From NCBI GenBank assembly GCA_903828595.1, contig CAIKMS010000021.1, forward strand, positions 1 to 64,000: a stretch of DNA of 64,000 bases. Direction: 5' to 3'. The notes beneath the pieces are model-generated. The model was not told where the DNA came from, did not search any database, and worked only from the letters and a program-made list of their open reading frames with translations. Below are positions 45,686-55,513 of the stretch, piece by piece. The stretch is from an uncultured Pseudomonadota bacterium. Lineage in GTDB: Bacteria; Pseudomonadota; Gammaproteobacteria; Steroidobacterales; Steroidobacteraceae. The position numbers were made by a program, and so were the translations under genes. Each line of letters opens with the position of its first letter. Positions within the stretch are counted from its first letter, which is position 1.

Positions 45686-48328
45686 TTAGAACTTCTGACC
45701 AAACTTCAGCGTAATCGTCCGCGGCTGCGCCGGGATGATGTACGGCTGACCGGCGTTAGCCGACTGCACAAACCGCGAATACTGCGCGCGTCGATCCATT
45801 AGGTTGGTGACAACCACCTGGAACTGCGTGCCGTGCTGGCTTGCGCCCATGGACAGATCCATCAGGGCATAGGCTGGCATCATACCCACGACTTGAGTTG
45901 TGTCCGCACGCAGAACCGGTGCGGTCTGCGTCTGATAGACCGCCGCGAACTGACCAAATGGCTGCCAGCCTGACACTTCCTCAAACGCATAGCGTGCAAT
46001 CACGTTGGCCTTGAACTTCGGCGCTACCGGCATATCGGTGCCGGAACGTGCCAACGCGCCGGTGTACTGGTAACCGGCGTTCTCAAAGCCCCATGGCTCG
46101 TTGTAAGTCTGCGTCGCGCAAGCCGCTGCCGAATCGCCCAGCTCCTTACACACGTTGGTCGTAGTCACTGCCTGCAACCAAGTCAGACCGGATGACAAGG
46201 TCAACGCGTTAGTCGCCTTAAACTCCACTTCCGACTCAAGACCACGAATACGGGCATTGCCGCCGTTCTCAATGATCGTCAGCGAGTTAGGTCCTAAGAA
46301 CGAGTACTGGAAATTCTTCCAATCTTCCCAGAACAGCGCACCATTAAAGCGCACGCGATGATCCAGCCACTGAGTCTTCCAGCCCAGCTCGTAGTTGGTG
46401 AGGTAGTCGGCCTGATACGGACCGATGCCAGCGACCGCCGTACGGTTTACGCCACCGGGGCGGAAGCCCTTGGAGTAGGTCGCGTACACCAAAGCGTCTG
46501 GGCTGAACTTGTAGGTCACGTTTAGGCGTGGCACGTTGCCAGTGTCCTTAACCGTCTTATCCAGGTTACTGCAAGGCGAGTAACCCGCTAATGGCGGACG
46601 GTACGTACCATCTGCCGCGTAGCACGTCTTACCGTTGCCGGCACTGGATGGTGCACCTTGACCCGGGCCACTAGGAGCAAATGCTCCGGCGTACCCGTAA
46701 TAGCCCTGCAGCGAGTTATCGTACTTAAAGTAGCGGTATCCGCCGTTCAACTGCCAATGATCGGTGATGTCCCAGGTGGCATTAGCAAACAGCGCCTGAT
46801 CCTTATCCTCACGCTTCTCATCGGTCAACCAAATCGTGTTGTGGAGACCGGGAATGGAATAGTCCGAACCAAAGCCGTTAGGCTGCTCGGTCTGCGCAGT
46901 CGCATCAGTAAAGCCGTAACCCGGCATCGTGTACTGTTCCCAAATATCATGCAGCTGACGCTGCATAAAGGCACCCGCGGTTACCTTAAATGGCAGATCC
47001 TTAGGCGAGGAGATGCGCAGCTCGTGGCTGTACTTTGTGAAGTAGTTGCGCGAGAACACGAACTCCTGCGGCATGATCGGCGTGCCGACGTTGTTGGTCC
47101 AAGAAGCACCGGAACCAAACACGCGATCGTAGAAGCTTGAGTAATCGCTGTAGTCTGCGAGCGATGTCGTATTGCGCTTCAGATAACCACCGGCATAGGT
47201 GATATCAAAGTTGCTGACTTTTCCGTTTACGGTAAGGGCAGCCTGATACCAAGAGTCCGTCGAGTACTCCGGTCCAAAATGCGCCAGCTGCAAATCGCCC
47301 ATAGCCGGGTCGTAACCAAAGAAGCCGTTGGTATCAACCTTCTGACCCATAAACGTTGGAGTCACGCTCCAGTCGCCGAGGTCTAGTTTCAACGCGCCGC
47401 GACCACCCTTGGTGTCGACCGTGTTGTACCCATTCGCCGCCCAGGGGGCGTTGCTGATGGCATTCACGCCGACAGTGCCCTTGGCAGGACATGGGCTTGG
47501 CACAGGGTAGTTGGCGTTGCCCGCTGGGTTTGGATTACCCCAGTTGTTAAACGTTCTGACGCCGTTTTGGATACACGCGCTGGCGTTCGTACCCTGGACG
47601 TTGTTGATGAACCCTGCATCCTTTTCATCCCAGCCCACTAAACGCACCGCTGCAATCGGCGACAGGGGAATGTTCACAAAACCCTGTACCTGATAGCCGG
47701 TGCCGTTGCCGTTCTTGACGCGATTCAAATCCAAATCGTAGCCGGCGGAAAAACCGCTGGGGTCGGGCTTGTTGGTAATGATGCGGATCGTGCCGGCCTG
47801 CGAGCTGGCGCCGTACAGCGTGCCCTGCGGGCCTTCCAGCACTTCGATACGCTGGATGTCATAGACGTGCACATCAACGGTGCCGTCGATCGTAGTTACC
47901 GGCTGCTCATCGAGGTACGTACCCACGCTAGGCTGCGAACCGGAGTGGTTGCCGTCACCGCCGGTGACCACACCGCGCATGTAGACGTGCGACGAACCGG
48001 GTTGACCGTTACCGCCCTGACCCTGTCCACGCACCTGGGCCACACTCGGCGAGTACTTTACGTAGTCATCGAGGCTGGCAATGTTGAGCTTTTCAAGCTT
48101 CGCGGTGTCAAACGCCTGGATCGCAACCGGAACATCCTGCAGGTTCTCAGTGCGCTTCTGCGCCGTGACTACAATCTCGTCTAAACCACCGACAGGAGCA
48201 GAATCCGCGCCGTAGGCGGCCTGCATTGCCATGAGTAGTGCGGACGCAACAGGCAGGCTTTTGTGCACTGCGTTTGAGGCCCCAACTCGTTGATTAGAAT
48301 TATTCTTTCGTTGCGAAACACGTGTCAT
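45686..48328 (-). CDS. TonB-dependent outer-membrane receptor
   Basis: An 880-residue receptor of the large non-siderophore class common in xanthomonads and sphingomonads. After a signal peptide (SALLMAMQAAYGADSAP) comes the TonB box and plug: LDEIVVTAQKRTENLQDVPVAIQAFD, with LEGPQGTLYGASSQAGTIRIITNKPD as the plug signature. The barrel ends TITLKFGQKF with a terminal phenylalanine. The ligand is unknown; GGN/G-rich loops and aromatic strands give no clue. The ATG at 48328 has GGAGAAG nine bases upstream. It lies 67 bases after a TPR-sulfotransferase gene and has its own promoter-like sequence. Confidence 0.93.
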   Translation of the reverse strand: MTRVSQRKNNSNQRVGASNAVHKSLPVASALLMAMQAAYGADSAPVGGLDEIVVTAQKRTENLQDVPVAIQAFDTAKLEKLNIASLDDYVKYSPSVAQVRGQGQGGNGQPGSSHVYMRGVVTGGDGNHSGSQPSVGTYLDEQPVTTIDGTVDVHVYDIQRIEVLEGPQGTLYGASSQAGTIRIITNKPDPSGFSAGYDLDLNRVKNGNGTGYQVQGFVNIPLSPIAAVRLVGWDEKDAGFINNVQGTNASACIQNGVRTFNNWGNPNPAGNANYPVPSPCPAKGTVGVNAISNAPWAANGYNTVDTKGGRGALKLDLGDWSVTPTFMGQKVDTNGFFGYDPAMGDLQLAHFGPEYSTDSWYQAALTVNGKVSNFDITYAGGYLKRNTTSLADYSDYSSFYDRVFGSGASWTNNVGTPIMPQEFVFSRNYFTKYSHELRISSPKDLPFKVTAGAFMQRQLHDIWEQYTMPGYGFTDATAQTEQPNGFGSDYSIPGLHNTIWLTDEKREDKDQALFANATWDITDHWQLNGGYRYFKYDNSLQGYYGYAGAFAPSGPGQGAPSSAGNGKTCYAADGTYRPPLAGYSPCSNLDKTVKDTGNVPRLNVTYKFSPDALVYATYSKGFRPGGVNRTAVAGIGPYQADYLTNYELGWKTQWLDHRVRFNGALFWEDWKNFQYSFLGPNSLTIIENGGNARIRGLESEVEFKATNALTLSSGLTWLQAVTTTNVCKELGDSAAACATQTYNEPWGFENAGYQYTGALARSGTDMPVAPKFKANVIARYAFEEVSGWQPFGQFAAVYQTQTAPVLRADTTQVVGMMPAYALMDLSMGASQHGTQFQVVVTNLMDRRAQYSRFVQSANAGQPYIIPAQPRTITLKFGQKF

Positions 48329-48370
48329 ACATTCTTCTCCGCAGTGTGATAGAGAGTCCACTCCATCGCG

Positions 48371-48399
48371 TACAGTACTGTATCTGCGCTATTTGTCAA
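48371..48399 (-). promoter_or_regulatory. Promoter with palindrome upstream of the TonB receptor
   Basis: A perfect TTGACA (48394-48399) overlaps the stop codon of the sulfotransferase gene. TACTGT, 16 bases further, is a poor -10, but it lies within the perfect palindrome TACAGTACTGTA (48371-48382), which could be an operator placed on the promoter. Confidence 0.45.
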
Positions 48400-50420
48400 A
48401 AGGTATGTGGAATCAACGGATAGCTCTCCAATACAGACCCTAAAGCTTCCTTCAAGGGAGCTAGCCAGGGATCGAAGTGTTGCCATTGCTCGAGGCCTGA
48501 ACGGAAGATCGGCTGGCGTACTTGTTCCGAGCTGGCTGTACGCACGGCACGATCATTGTCGTAAAAGCGCAAACAGCCCTCTTCAAAGGGTAACCCGCAG
48601 TACGCCAGCAAGCTGCGTACTTGGCTGTCGGTATCATCGACTAATTGTTCGTAGAACACTCGGTGCACGCGCCCGGGCAGTAGGGCATCAAAGTGGGCCA
48701 TGAGGCGTACGTAGTCTCGGTAGTACCACCCCACATCCGCTAAGTCGTAGGTGAAGTTCTGCCCTCGAGCAAAGTGCTGCTTGTAGGCGGAGAAGCAACA
48801 GCCTAACGGGTGCCGCCGCGCATCAATAATTTTGGCGCGAGGCAACATCACGCTAATCAGTCCCAGGTACAGGCAGTTGTTAGGCATCTTGTCGATAAAA
48901 TAAGGCGCCGCGGTCTTACGATGGGCTTTGGTGCTTTGCAAGTAGCGCTCGCCCAAGTCCGCCCATTGCGATTGAATTAAGGCACTGAGCAGATGCTCAA
49001 AGGACTGGGCGGGTTGTGCTTTTTCGGCTTGACTTACCAACTCCATGGCCAGTTGCGGCAGGTGCGGCAACTCCATCGTGCCCTCCACCTGGGAATGACT
49101 GGCCAGAATCTGCTCGATCAAAGTTGACCCGGCCCGCGGCAACCCCACAATAAATATAGAGTCGGCGTTAGACACGCCTTGGTTGGCGCGAGCCGCTAAA
49201 AACTCCGGTGTAAAAAGCGCTATCGTCCGATCAATATAAGCGCTGTGCTCTGCTGCACTGTAGGGATAGGTGGCACGGCGTAATTCATTACCCGATTGAT
49301 AGTGGCCAAAGGCCTGCGCATAGGCTTTGGAATCCTCGCGCGCCTTGCCTAACGCAAACTCAAAATGTAGACGATCATCGGCGTCTAAATCCTTAACTGA
49401 CAATTGACCTTGCATCGCCTCCACATCGGCATCGGTAAAGCGAAAGGTCTTTAAATTAGCCAGACTCCAATACGCCTCGCCCAGGCTAGGCTCCTGGCGA
49501 ATGGACTCCCGGTAAGCGTTAATGGATTCCTCCACGCGTCCGGCCGTCTTTAGGGCGTGCCCATAGCTCATCCATACTTTGGGTTGTCCGTTGTAATCGC
49601 GCAGCACCGACTCATAGACTTCGATCGACTCGGCAAAGTCGCCCAGATGCGCCAACACCGCAGCCTTGAGATTTTGATAGCCCGGATTGCGCGGCTCTGA
49701 TGCGAGCAGCCTATTCACCTCTTGCAGCGCCGTGGCCGCCTTGCCTTGGCGGTTCAACACCACGGCGTAGTTATAACGAGCTGCATCAAAGCTAGGAGCC
49801 AGCGCCAGGCACTCCTCTAAAAGTTGCTGAGCGTCGGTATAGCGACGTAGACGTGCCGCAATCTCAGCGCGCATGCGTAAAGCAGCAACATCCTTCGGGT
49901 GCATTGCCAGATGCTGCAATAACCGACTGTCCGCCACTGGCAGATTGTTATCAACCAGCGCGTTGGCAGCAGCGATCAGTGCGGGATCGCGACTGGCCGC
50001 GAGCAGGTAACGTGAACGAGCGGCTTCTGCAGCAGCGGATTCGCCGGCAGACTCCAATTGATCGGCAAGATAGCGCCAGACGTCAGGCGACTGAGGCATT
50101 AATTGAGCCGCCGTTTTCAGAGCGATGAGCGCGGACTTAGCCTGACCGGCCTCACCGCGCGCGATGCCCAACTCCAGCCACACGGGTCCTGCGTGGGATT
50201 GTCCAAGCGCCAGTGGCTCGAGGACGCTCAACGCCTCGCTGGTCTGACCTAAGATCCGCAACGACACACCCCGGATCAGTAAGCCCATGGGGTGATCTGG
50301 AATTTGGCTAAGCACGACTTCTGCCTGAGCCATCGCTTGCGCAGGATTGCTACCTAACAACTGGCGCGCCTGCGCCAGTCGTTGGTCTATGCTTAGCGTC
50401 GAGTCTTGAAATCCGGTCAC
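48396..50420 (-). CDS. TPR-repeat protein fused to a sulfotransferase domain
   Basis: A 674-residue two-part protein. The first 330 residues are tandem TPR repeats (AGQAKSALIALKTAAQLMPQSPDVWRYLAD and so on). From about residue 415 a sulfotransferase-3-like domain starts with the PAPS-binding loop FIVGLPRAGSTLIEQILASHS and continues with FIDKMPNNCLYLGLISVMLPRAKIIDARRHPLGCCFSAYKQHF (3'-phosphate-binding region). Such proteins often sit next to TonB receptors in xanthomonads and alphaproteobacteria; the acceptor is not known. The start is GTG at 50420 with AGGG eight bases upstream. No signal peptide is seen, so it should be cytoplasmic. Confidence 0.88.
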   Translation of the reverse strand: MTGFQDSTLSIDQRLAQARQLLGSNPAQAMAQAEVVLSQIPDHPMGLLIRGVSLRILGQTSEALSVLEPLALGQSHAGPVWLELGIARGEAGQAKSALIALKTAAQLMPQSPDVWRYLADQLESAGESAAAEAARSRYLLAASRDPALIAAANALVDNNLPVADSRLLQHLAMHPKDVAALRMRAEIAARLRRYTDAQQLLEECLALAPSFDAARYNYAVVLNRQGKAATALQEVNRLLASEPRNPGYQNLKAAVLAHLGDFAESIEVYESVLRDYNGQPKVWMSYGHALKTAGRVEESINAYRESIRQEPSLGEAYWSLANLKTFRFTDADVEAMQGQLSVKDLDADDRLHFEFALGKAREDSKAYAQAFGHYQSGNELRRATYPYSAAEHSAYIDRTIALFTPEFLAARANQGVSNADSIFIVGLPRAGSTLIEQILASHSQVEGTMELPHLPQLAMELVSQAEKAQPAQSFEHLLSALIQSQWADLGERYLQSTKAHRKTAAPYFIDKMPNNCLYLGLISVMLPRAKIIDARRHPLGCCFSAYKQHFARGQNFTYDLADVGWYYRDYVRLMAHFDALLPGRVHRVFYEQLVDDTDSQVRSLLAYCGLPFEEGCLRFYDNDRAVRTASSEQVRQPIFRSGLEQWQHFDPWLAPLKEALGSVLESYPLIPHTF

Positions 50421-50572
50421 CGTGTTACCCTAGTTCTTAATTTCGCCCACTGCGAATCGACTAGAGAAAAAGAGTCTGAGCGGATTGTCAAATTCTTGCG
50501 AAAATCTTAAGTAGTTAAAAAACAACCGATCCTATTGCCGATCGACAGCGCCACGGGATAGCCCGGCACTAC

Positions 50573-52612
50573 TCACGCGGCGTTGGCGCGACGAGTGCCG
50601 GAGGCCCCTGCCGAAGGCTGGCTTAAGCGGAACGCCGCCACCGAGTTGACCAGCAGGCTTGCCTGATCTTCAAGAGAAGCCGCCGCTGAGGTGGCCTCCT
50701 CTACCAATGCCGCATTTTGCTGGGTGGTTTCATCAATTTCTGCCACCGCCGTATTGATATGTTCAATGCTCACCGTCTGTGCACGCGAGGCATCAGAGAT
50801 CTCATTGATAATGCCGGTGACCCGCTCTACGGCTTCCACGATCTCTGACATCGTACGCCCGGCGGTATTAACCAATTCCGAGCCGGCCCGTACTTGTTCC
50901 ACCGAATGACTGATCAGTGTGCTGATCTCTTTAGCCGCGCTGGCGCTGCGCTGCGCGAGCGTTCGCACTTCGCTGGCTACCACCGAGAACCCACGACCCT
51001 GCTCACCGGCGCGAGCGGCTTCAACAGCCGCATTGAGAGCCAGGATATTAGTCTGGAACGCAATTCCGTCAATGACGCCAATGATGTCGTTGATTTTTGC
51101 CGAGGAGGCCGTAATACCGGTCATCGTGTTAACCAGATGATCGACGATCTGCCCGCCCTGACGAGCGACACTAAGGGCTCCATCTGCATGGTTACTGGCC
51201 GCTTGGGCGCCCTGCGAATTCTTACGCACCACACCAGTAATGTCGGCAATTGAACTGACCGTCTCCTCCAGACCCGCAGCCTGTTGCTCGGTACGCTGCG
51301 ACAAATGCTCGTTGCCACGGGCGATCTCACGAGTTGCCGAAGCAATCGCGTCAGAGGCCGCTTTGATCTTGCCGATCATTTCTTCGAGTTTCTTCGCGGT
51401 CAAGTTCGAGTAATCCTTAACCTTGCCAAAGGTTCCCTCGTAATCACGCTCGATGCGAGCGGTGAGGTTACCCTGAGCAAAGGCCTCGAGGACGCGAGCG
51501 ATATCTTCCAAACCGACCTGACTGGTCTCTAGCAGGCGATTGATGCCTTGCGCCAGCTGTTGGTTAAAGTCGTTGTTGCCAGCACCGGCACCGGCATTGC
51601 TGATTCGTACACTAAAGTCGCCCTTAGCAGCTGCGGCAACCACGGTACCCACTTCTCGCTCAAGTCCAATTTCCGCCGTCCGATCCGCCCATTCCACGAC
51701 ATAACCCACCCGCTGACCGCGGTCGTCCACGATCGGATCCACGGCAGCACGAAATGTCCGTCCGTCCATATCGACTGCGGCCAAATGACGCTTGGTTAAC
51801 CCACGTGTCAGGCCCGGCTGCCCCAGCAGATCATCTAAACGTCCACCCTGCAGCTGGCTGCTGCCCTGGGCAAATCCACGACCGCGTAGCACTCGATCCA
51901 CGGCGGCTAGCTGGGTTGCTACAGCACGATTGGCATAAACCACAGCACCGCTGGCGTCAGCGACTAAAATACCCATAGAACAATTGTCCAGAGCATTGCG
52001 CACGCGCAACCCCTCTTCAGCGCCCTTGCGATCAGCTTCTAGCTGCTTGCGTAAGCGGCGCTGAGTCATCATCACAAACGCAGACGTCACCAGTACGGTG
52101 ACCAACAAGGCAACCACCACCAGTACTTGTTGGCGCTGCGCCGAGGCCACTGCATCGGTGACCACAGCCGCGTCAATGCGCGCCAGCTCGTCATCAACTT
52201 CTTTGGTCTTTTTATCAGCCAACTTGATTTTCTCACGCAGCGGCAAGATCGCACCCAGTGCTGCCCCTTTGGGCAGCGCACCGGCCAACGTTTTTACCGC
52301 CGCCTGCGTATCACCGACCAGGGTTGCCTCGCCTTTGGCCGATAATTGCGCCAGTTTGTCTGCGGAGGTACTGAGTGCCTCAGCCGCAGGCCCAGACAAA
52401 GTACCCGTATCAACCGCATCCGCCACGCCGTTCATAAACGTTTTGAACTCAGTACGTGCCTGCTGAGCCAACTCGTGCAATGGACGCGAATGCCCTAGCG
52501 CATCGGCGCGTCGGGTATCGGCCCACATTTGCACAAGCAGCACGATCACCACCGGCAAGACGACAGCCAGAAACTGCAGGGCAACCAGTCGATCTGTTTT
52601 AGGTGTATTCAC
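50573..52612 (-). CDS. Methyl-accepting chemotaxis protein with PAS domain
   Basis: A 679-residue chemoreceptor. Helix 1 (residues 9-28), a small periplasmic helical domain of about 130 residues, helix 2 ([20 protein letters not shown]), a PAS domain ([30 protein letters not shown]), a HAMP-like linker, and the signalling hairpin with [45 protein letters not shown] at its tip. No C-terminal NWETF-type pentapeptide is present. The start is GTG at 52612. It is last in a minus-strand run after the SCO1-like, porin and small binding-protein genes, suggesting that the binding protein could present a ligand to it. Confidence 0.92.
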   Translation of the reverse strand: MNTPKTDRLVALQFLAVVLPVVIVLLVQMWADTRRADALGHSRPLHELAQQARTEFKTFMNGVADAVDTGTLSGPAAEALSTSADKLAQLSAKGEATLVGDTQAAVKTLAGALPKGAALGAILPLREKIKLADKKTKEVDDELARIDAAVVTDAVASAQRQQVLVVVALLVTVLVTSAFVMMTQRRLRKQLEADRKGAEEGLRVRNALDNCSMGILVADASGAVVYANRAVATQLAAVDRVLRGRGFAQGSSQLQGGRLDDLLGQPGLTRGLTKRHLAAVDMDGRTFRAAVDPIVDDRGQRVGYVVEWADRTAEIGLEREVGTVVAAAAKGDFSVRISNAGAGAGNNDFNQQLAQGINRLLETSQVGLEDIARVLEAFAQGNLTARIERDYEGTFGKVKDYSNLTAKKLEEMIGKIKAASDAIASATREIARGNEHLSQRTEQQAAGLEETVSSIADITGVVRKNSQGAQAASNHADGALSVARQGGQIVDHLVNTMTGITASSAKINDIIGVIDGIAFQTNILALNAAVEAARAGEQGRGFSVVASEVRTLAQRSASAAKEISTLISHSVEQVRAGSELVNTAGRTMSEIVEAVERVTGIINEISDASRAQTVSIEHINTAVAEIDETTQQNAALVEEATSAAASLEDQASLLVNSVAAFRLSQPSAGASGTRRANAA

Positions 52613-52646
52613 GTGCTAAACCTTTATTAACGCATCAATGCGAACT

Positions 52647-53081
52647 TTAAACTTTGCCGATGGCCGATAGACCAGCCGGCGGTGCTGAACCCAGATAGCC
52701 ACAAGCACCGGCCGTATGTTTCAGAAACTCAACCACTTCCCCATCGCTACCCTTGACTGTTGGTGCTGTAGCACCGTCACGAAACGACTTTTTCGTCCAA
52801 GCGGTGGAGTACTTCGTCGCATCCATCTTCATGACCTTATCCAGAAAATCGGCCTGAATAGAGCTGTTATCGACCGGAACCAGCTTAACTGTACCGGCAA
52901 ACTGCTTTTCGCCTAAGAAGACGTCACGCATCTCCGGCACGGTCAGTGCCACGCCGGCACTGCAGGCAATGTAGATATCGCCTGCCTGAGCGGTGGGAAT
53001 CCAGGCGGTGAGTCCCAGGGTGGCCAATATCAGGGCACCGCGCAGGCCCAGTGAAAAGCGAGAAATTAAGTGACTTTGCAT
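52647..53081 (-). CDS. Small periplasmic phosphate-binding-like protein
   Basis: A 144-residue secreted protein. Signal peptide LGLRGALILATLGLTAWIPTAQA is followed by DIYIACSAGVALTVPEMRDVFLGEKQFAGTVKLVPVDNSS and the end CGYLGSAPPAGLSAIGKV, the pattern of the short PstS-like proteins (one lobe of a type II periplasmic binding fold). It is too short to be a normal PstS. The ATG at 53081 has AGGA eight bases upstream. The next gene, 34 bases on, is the chemoreceptor, so it may bind a small anion or act as a sensor co-receptor. That role is inferred. Confidence 0.75.
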   Translation of the reverse strand: MQSHLISRFSLGLRGALILATLGLTAWIPTAQAGDIYIACSAGVALTVPEMRDVFLGEKQFAGTVKLVPVDNSSIQADFLDKVMKMDATKYSTAWTKKSFRDGATAPTVKGSDGEVVEFLKHTAGACGYLGSAPPAGLSAIGKV

Positions 53082-53211
53082 AGGAAGATCCTGCCTGTAA
53101 GCAAAATGGCGAACCCCAACTCGTACCGTCGGCAACGCGCTCGCGTTACAGACGGCCAGGGAGGGAAGTGCTTTGTCGTTGGTGCGCATCGGCATCATGT
53201 CCTTTGATCGC

Positions 53212-54543
53212 CTAGAAGCGAATCGCAAGCTGCGACAGGAATTCATTGAATTGCCCGACAACGCGATCCGTGTAGTGAGTTTGAGCCACCTCAAACTTCA
53301 GTGCGATTTTCGGATTGATGTCGTGCCGTAAGCCTACTGCACTGCGGTGGTAGGAGCCACCGTTCAGCATCTGAGCGAAATACTGATCCGTCTGATCAAG
53401 ACGGGCATGCTCGTAGCGTACGTACGGAATTAAACCCGGCAAGCGGTAGCCGGCTTGAGCGAAATAGGCGTTGCTGCGATGGGTGCCGCTACTGCCAGTC
53501 ACATCCAGGTTGCTAAAGATATAGCCTTCGGCAAGCACTTCCCAATTATCGGTGTCATACACCCCATAAACTCCGCCGATACGCACCTCGGTCATGCTCT
53601 GCGGGTTCTGATCATCGTCGATGTGCGTATCCAGGGCGCTGGCACCCAAGGTGAGGCCTTCAGCGAAGCCTGAGGTCCATTGATAACCGGCACGCCCACC
53701 GTAGATGGCTCGGCCAGAATCAGAACCACCCACGCGCATATCCAAGATCCCGCCAATCAGTTTTTGTCCATTGCCGACAAAAGCGTCATAGAGCACCTTG
53801 CCGTCACCGGCGCGTACGCCGCCCGAAAGTAGAGCACCGACCGTATGTGCCGGCATCACGCCACCCTGGTCTTCAAACATCAGGAAGCTCGGACGCCGTA
53901 AGGCATCGTTGAGCCAAACACCGTGGTGCAGGGCCGTGTTCACGTAACCGTAAGGGGTATGGAACCGACCGACCCAAAGGGTAGCTGCATCGCTAAACTG
54001 GTAACCGATTTGACCGCGCTCAATATCAACGCCAACACTGCCCTCGCCATCGACCTCAAAGTCCAGCTCGAACAAGGCTAACCACTTGCCGCCCAGTTTT
54101 GGCGTTAAGTACATGTCAAAGTTATTGAGGCTGGCGCCCTTCTCATAAGGGTGGAACGGGTTGTGGTTGCCAATATTGACGTCGGCGAACCCGTGAATGG
54201 GCAGACCGGTATCATCGCTGGTATGCGAAGCGTTAGCGACCTCGATCTGACTGACTTTTTGCTCAACCGCCTGCAGGCGAGAGACTTCATCAGCACTCGG
54301 TACGCTTTGCGCTGACGAGGCTGTCGGTGCGGTGGCCGCGCTCGTGACACTGGTCTGCTTAGACTCCAGCTCACGCACGCGATTGGCAAGCGCGTCAATC
54401 ATTTTAAGACTCTGGTCGAGCTTCATTTGAAGCTGTTTGACTGCGTCAGAGTTGACATCATCGGCATAGCTTAAGGCCGGTGCGGTGGCTAAAAGTGCGC
54501 CCAGGCACAGCGCGCGAACGTTTCTTTGAATCAGTTTAGACAT
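53212..54543 (-). CDS. Outer-membrane porin with N-terminal coiled coil
   Basis: A 443-residue porin. Signal peptide ALCLGALLATAPALSYA, then a coiled-coil segment (VKQLQMKLDQSLKMIDALANRVRELESKQ and SADEVSRLQAVEQKVSQIE), then a barrel beginning IHGFADVNIGNHNPF with the porin-like WVGRFHTPYGYVNTALHHGVWLNDALRRP and ending FLSQLAIRF with terminal phenylalanine. The group resembles porins often encoded beside PstS-like proteins and chemoreceptors; the solute is unknown. The ATG at 54543 has AGAGG five bases upstream. It starts 29 bases after the SCO1-like gene. Confidence 0.85.
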   Translation of the reverse strand: MSKLIQRNVRALCLGALLATAPALSYADDVNSDAVKQLQMKLDQSLKMIDALANRVRELESKQTSVTSAATAPTASSAQSVPSADEVSRLQAVEQKVSQIEVANASHTSDDTGLPIHGFADVNIGNHNPFHPYEKGASLNNFDMYLTPKLGGKWLALFELDFEVDGEGSVGVDIERGQIGYQFSDAATLWVGRFHTPYGYVNTALHHGVWLNDALRRPSFLMFEDQGGVMPAHTVGALLSGGVRAGDGKVLYDAFVGNGQKLIGGILDMRVGGSDSGRAIYGGRAGYQWTSGFAEGLTLGASALDTHIDDDQNPQSMTEVRIGGVYGVYDTDNWEVLAEGYIFSNLDVTGSSGTHRSNAYFAQAGYRLPGLIPYVRYEHARLDQTDQYFAQMLNGGSYHRSAVGLRHDINPKIALKFEVAQTHYTDRVVGQFNEFLSQLAIRF

Positions 54544-54572
54544 AGTGCCTCTCATTAATAGTCCGTGTTTCA

Positions 54573-55139
54573 TCACAGTGCTGCAGCCCAAGTCTCGGTA
54601 TCCGAGCCCAGTTCACGCGACAACACTCCATTAGCGCCAAACAAAACAACTTTCGAGTCGTGCATGACATGCTCGTCATACTTCCATCGCTCGAATTTCA
54701 ACTGACTTGCAAATCGCACCGTGTCTGCGACAGACCCGGTGACGAAATGCCAATTACTGCGTGTGATGTGATGCGTTTTGCGGTAATTGCGCCAAGCTGC
54801 CGCATCTTCATTTTCAGGATCGTAACCAACGATCACGAACTGAGCGGTTTCATGCTTGGCGTCAAGCGCAGCCTGCATCTGCTTTAGCCCGTTAATGGTC
54901 ATGGGGCAGATCAGATGGCAATTGGCATAGGACATCGTCATCACGACTCGCTGCCCCGGCCAGTTGGTCAGCGCGAATGCATGTCCGCTTTCGTCCTGCC
55001 ATGCCTGCGGCAGAACCTCCAAGCGAACGCCACCGACCAACGACTCAGTAGCTGACGCAAGACTGATCCCCGAAGAGCCCAGCAACAACACCAGGGCGGT
55101 TAAGGCAAGTTGTCTGGATTTGAAAGTGCTCATAGTCAT
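54573..55139 (-). CDS. SCO1/SenC-like thioredoxin-fold protein
   Basis: A 188-residue exported protein of the SCO family, which binds copper and helps assemble the CuA site of cytochrome oxidase or acts as a thiol reductase. After the signal peptide (ALTALVLLLGSSGISLASA) come WPGQRVVMTMSYANCHLICPMTINGLKQMQ with the C-x3-C pair, and the distal histidine in YDEHVMHDSKVVLFG. No oxidase genes are near. Two ATGs (55139 and 55133) are possible starts. It leads the operon with the porin, small binding protein and chemoreceptor genes. Confidence 0.88.
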   Translation of the reverse strand: MTMSTFKSRQLALTALVLLLGSSGISLASATESLVGGVRLEVLPQAWQDESGHAFALTNWPGQRVVMTMSYANCHLICPMTINGLKQMQAALDAKHETAQFVIVGYDPENEDAAAWRNYRKTHHITRSNWHFVTGSVADTVRFASQLKFERWKYDEHVMHDSKVVLFGANGVLSRELGSDTETWAAAL

Positions 55140-55172
55140 CGCTTTTCCCGAATCGGCCAGTTCAAAAGTCAT

Positions 55173-55513
55173 CTAGTTCAACAATCCCCGCGCTTGCGCG
55201 GGTTTGTTGTCGCGGATTGCGAGGATTTATGTGATCGCAGTCCGTGGATTAAATTAATACCTTGCGCGCCCTAAAGACTGTGAACCGGGCCGCAGGTCGA
55301 TGGATTAAGTTCATCGACGGCTACTACCAATCGGCTCTGCCTAGACCGGGTAACGGCCTGTCATGCTCTGGCTGAAGGGGAAGAAAGATCTCCCCTAATC
55401 CGACGTAGGGAGTTGCATTGAGAACGGCCACAGCAAAGCCCGCGAGCACAATAAAGCCACGGGAAGACCTCGCTTCTTGCTTAAGGCGGGCTGGGTTTTA
55501 AGCCACTAACGCG
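55173..55513. other. 341-base gap with a short GC hairpin
   Basis: No gene is visible between the desaturase and the SCO1-like gene. CCCGCG-CTTG-CGCGGG (55187-55202) is flanked by AACAA and TTTGTT and looks like a terminator; on the plus strand TTTGTTGT follows it. It could close the desaturase transcript or precede the SCO1 promoter. The rest shows no structure I can support. Confidence 0.4.
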
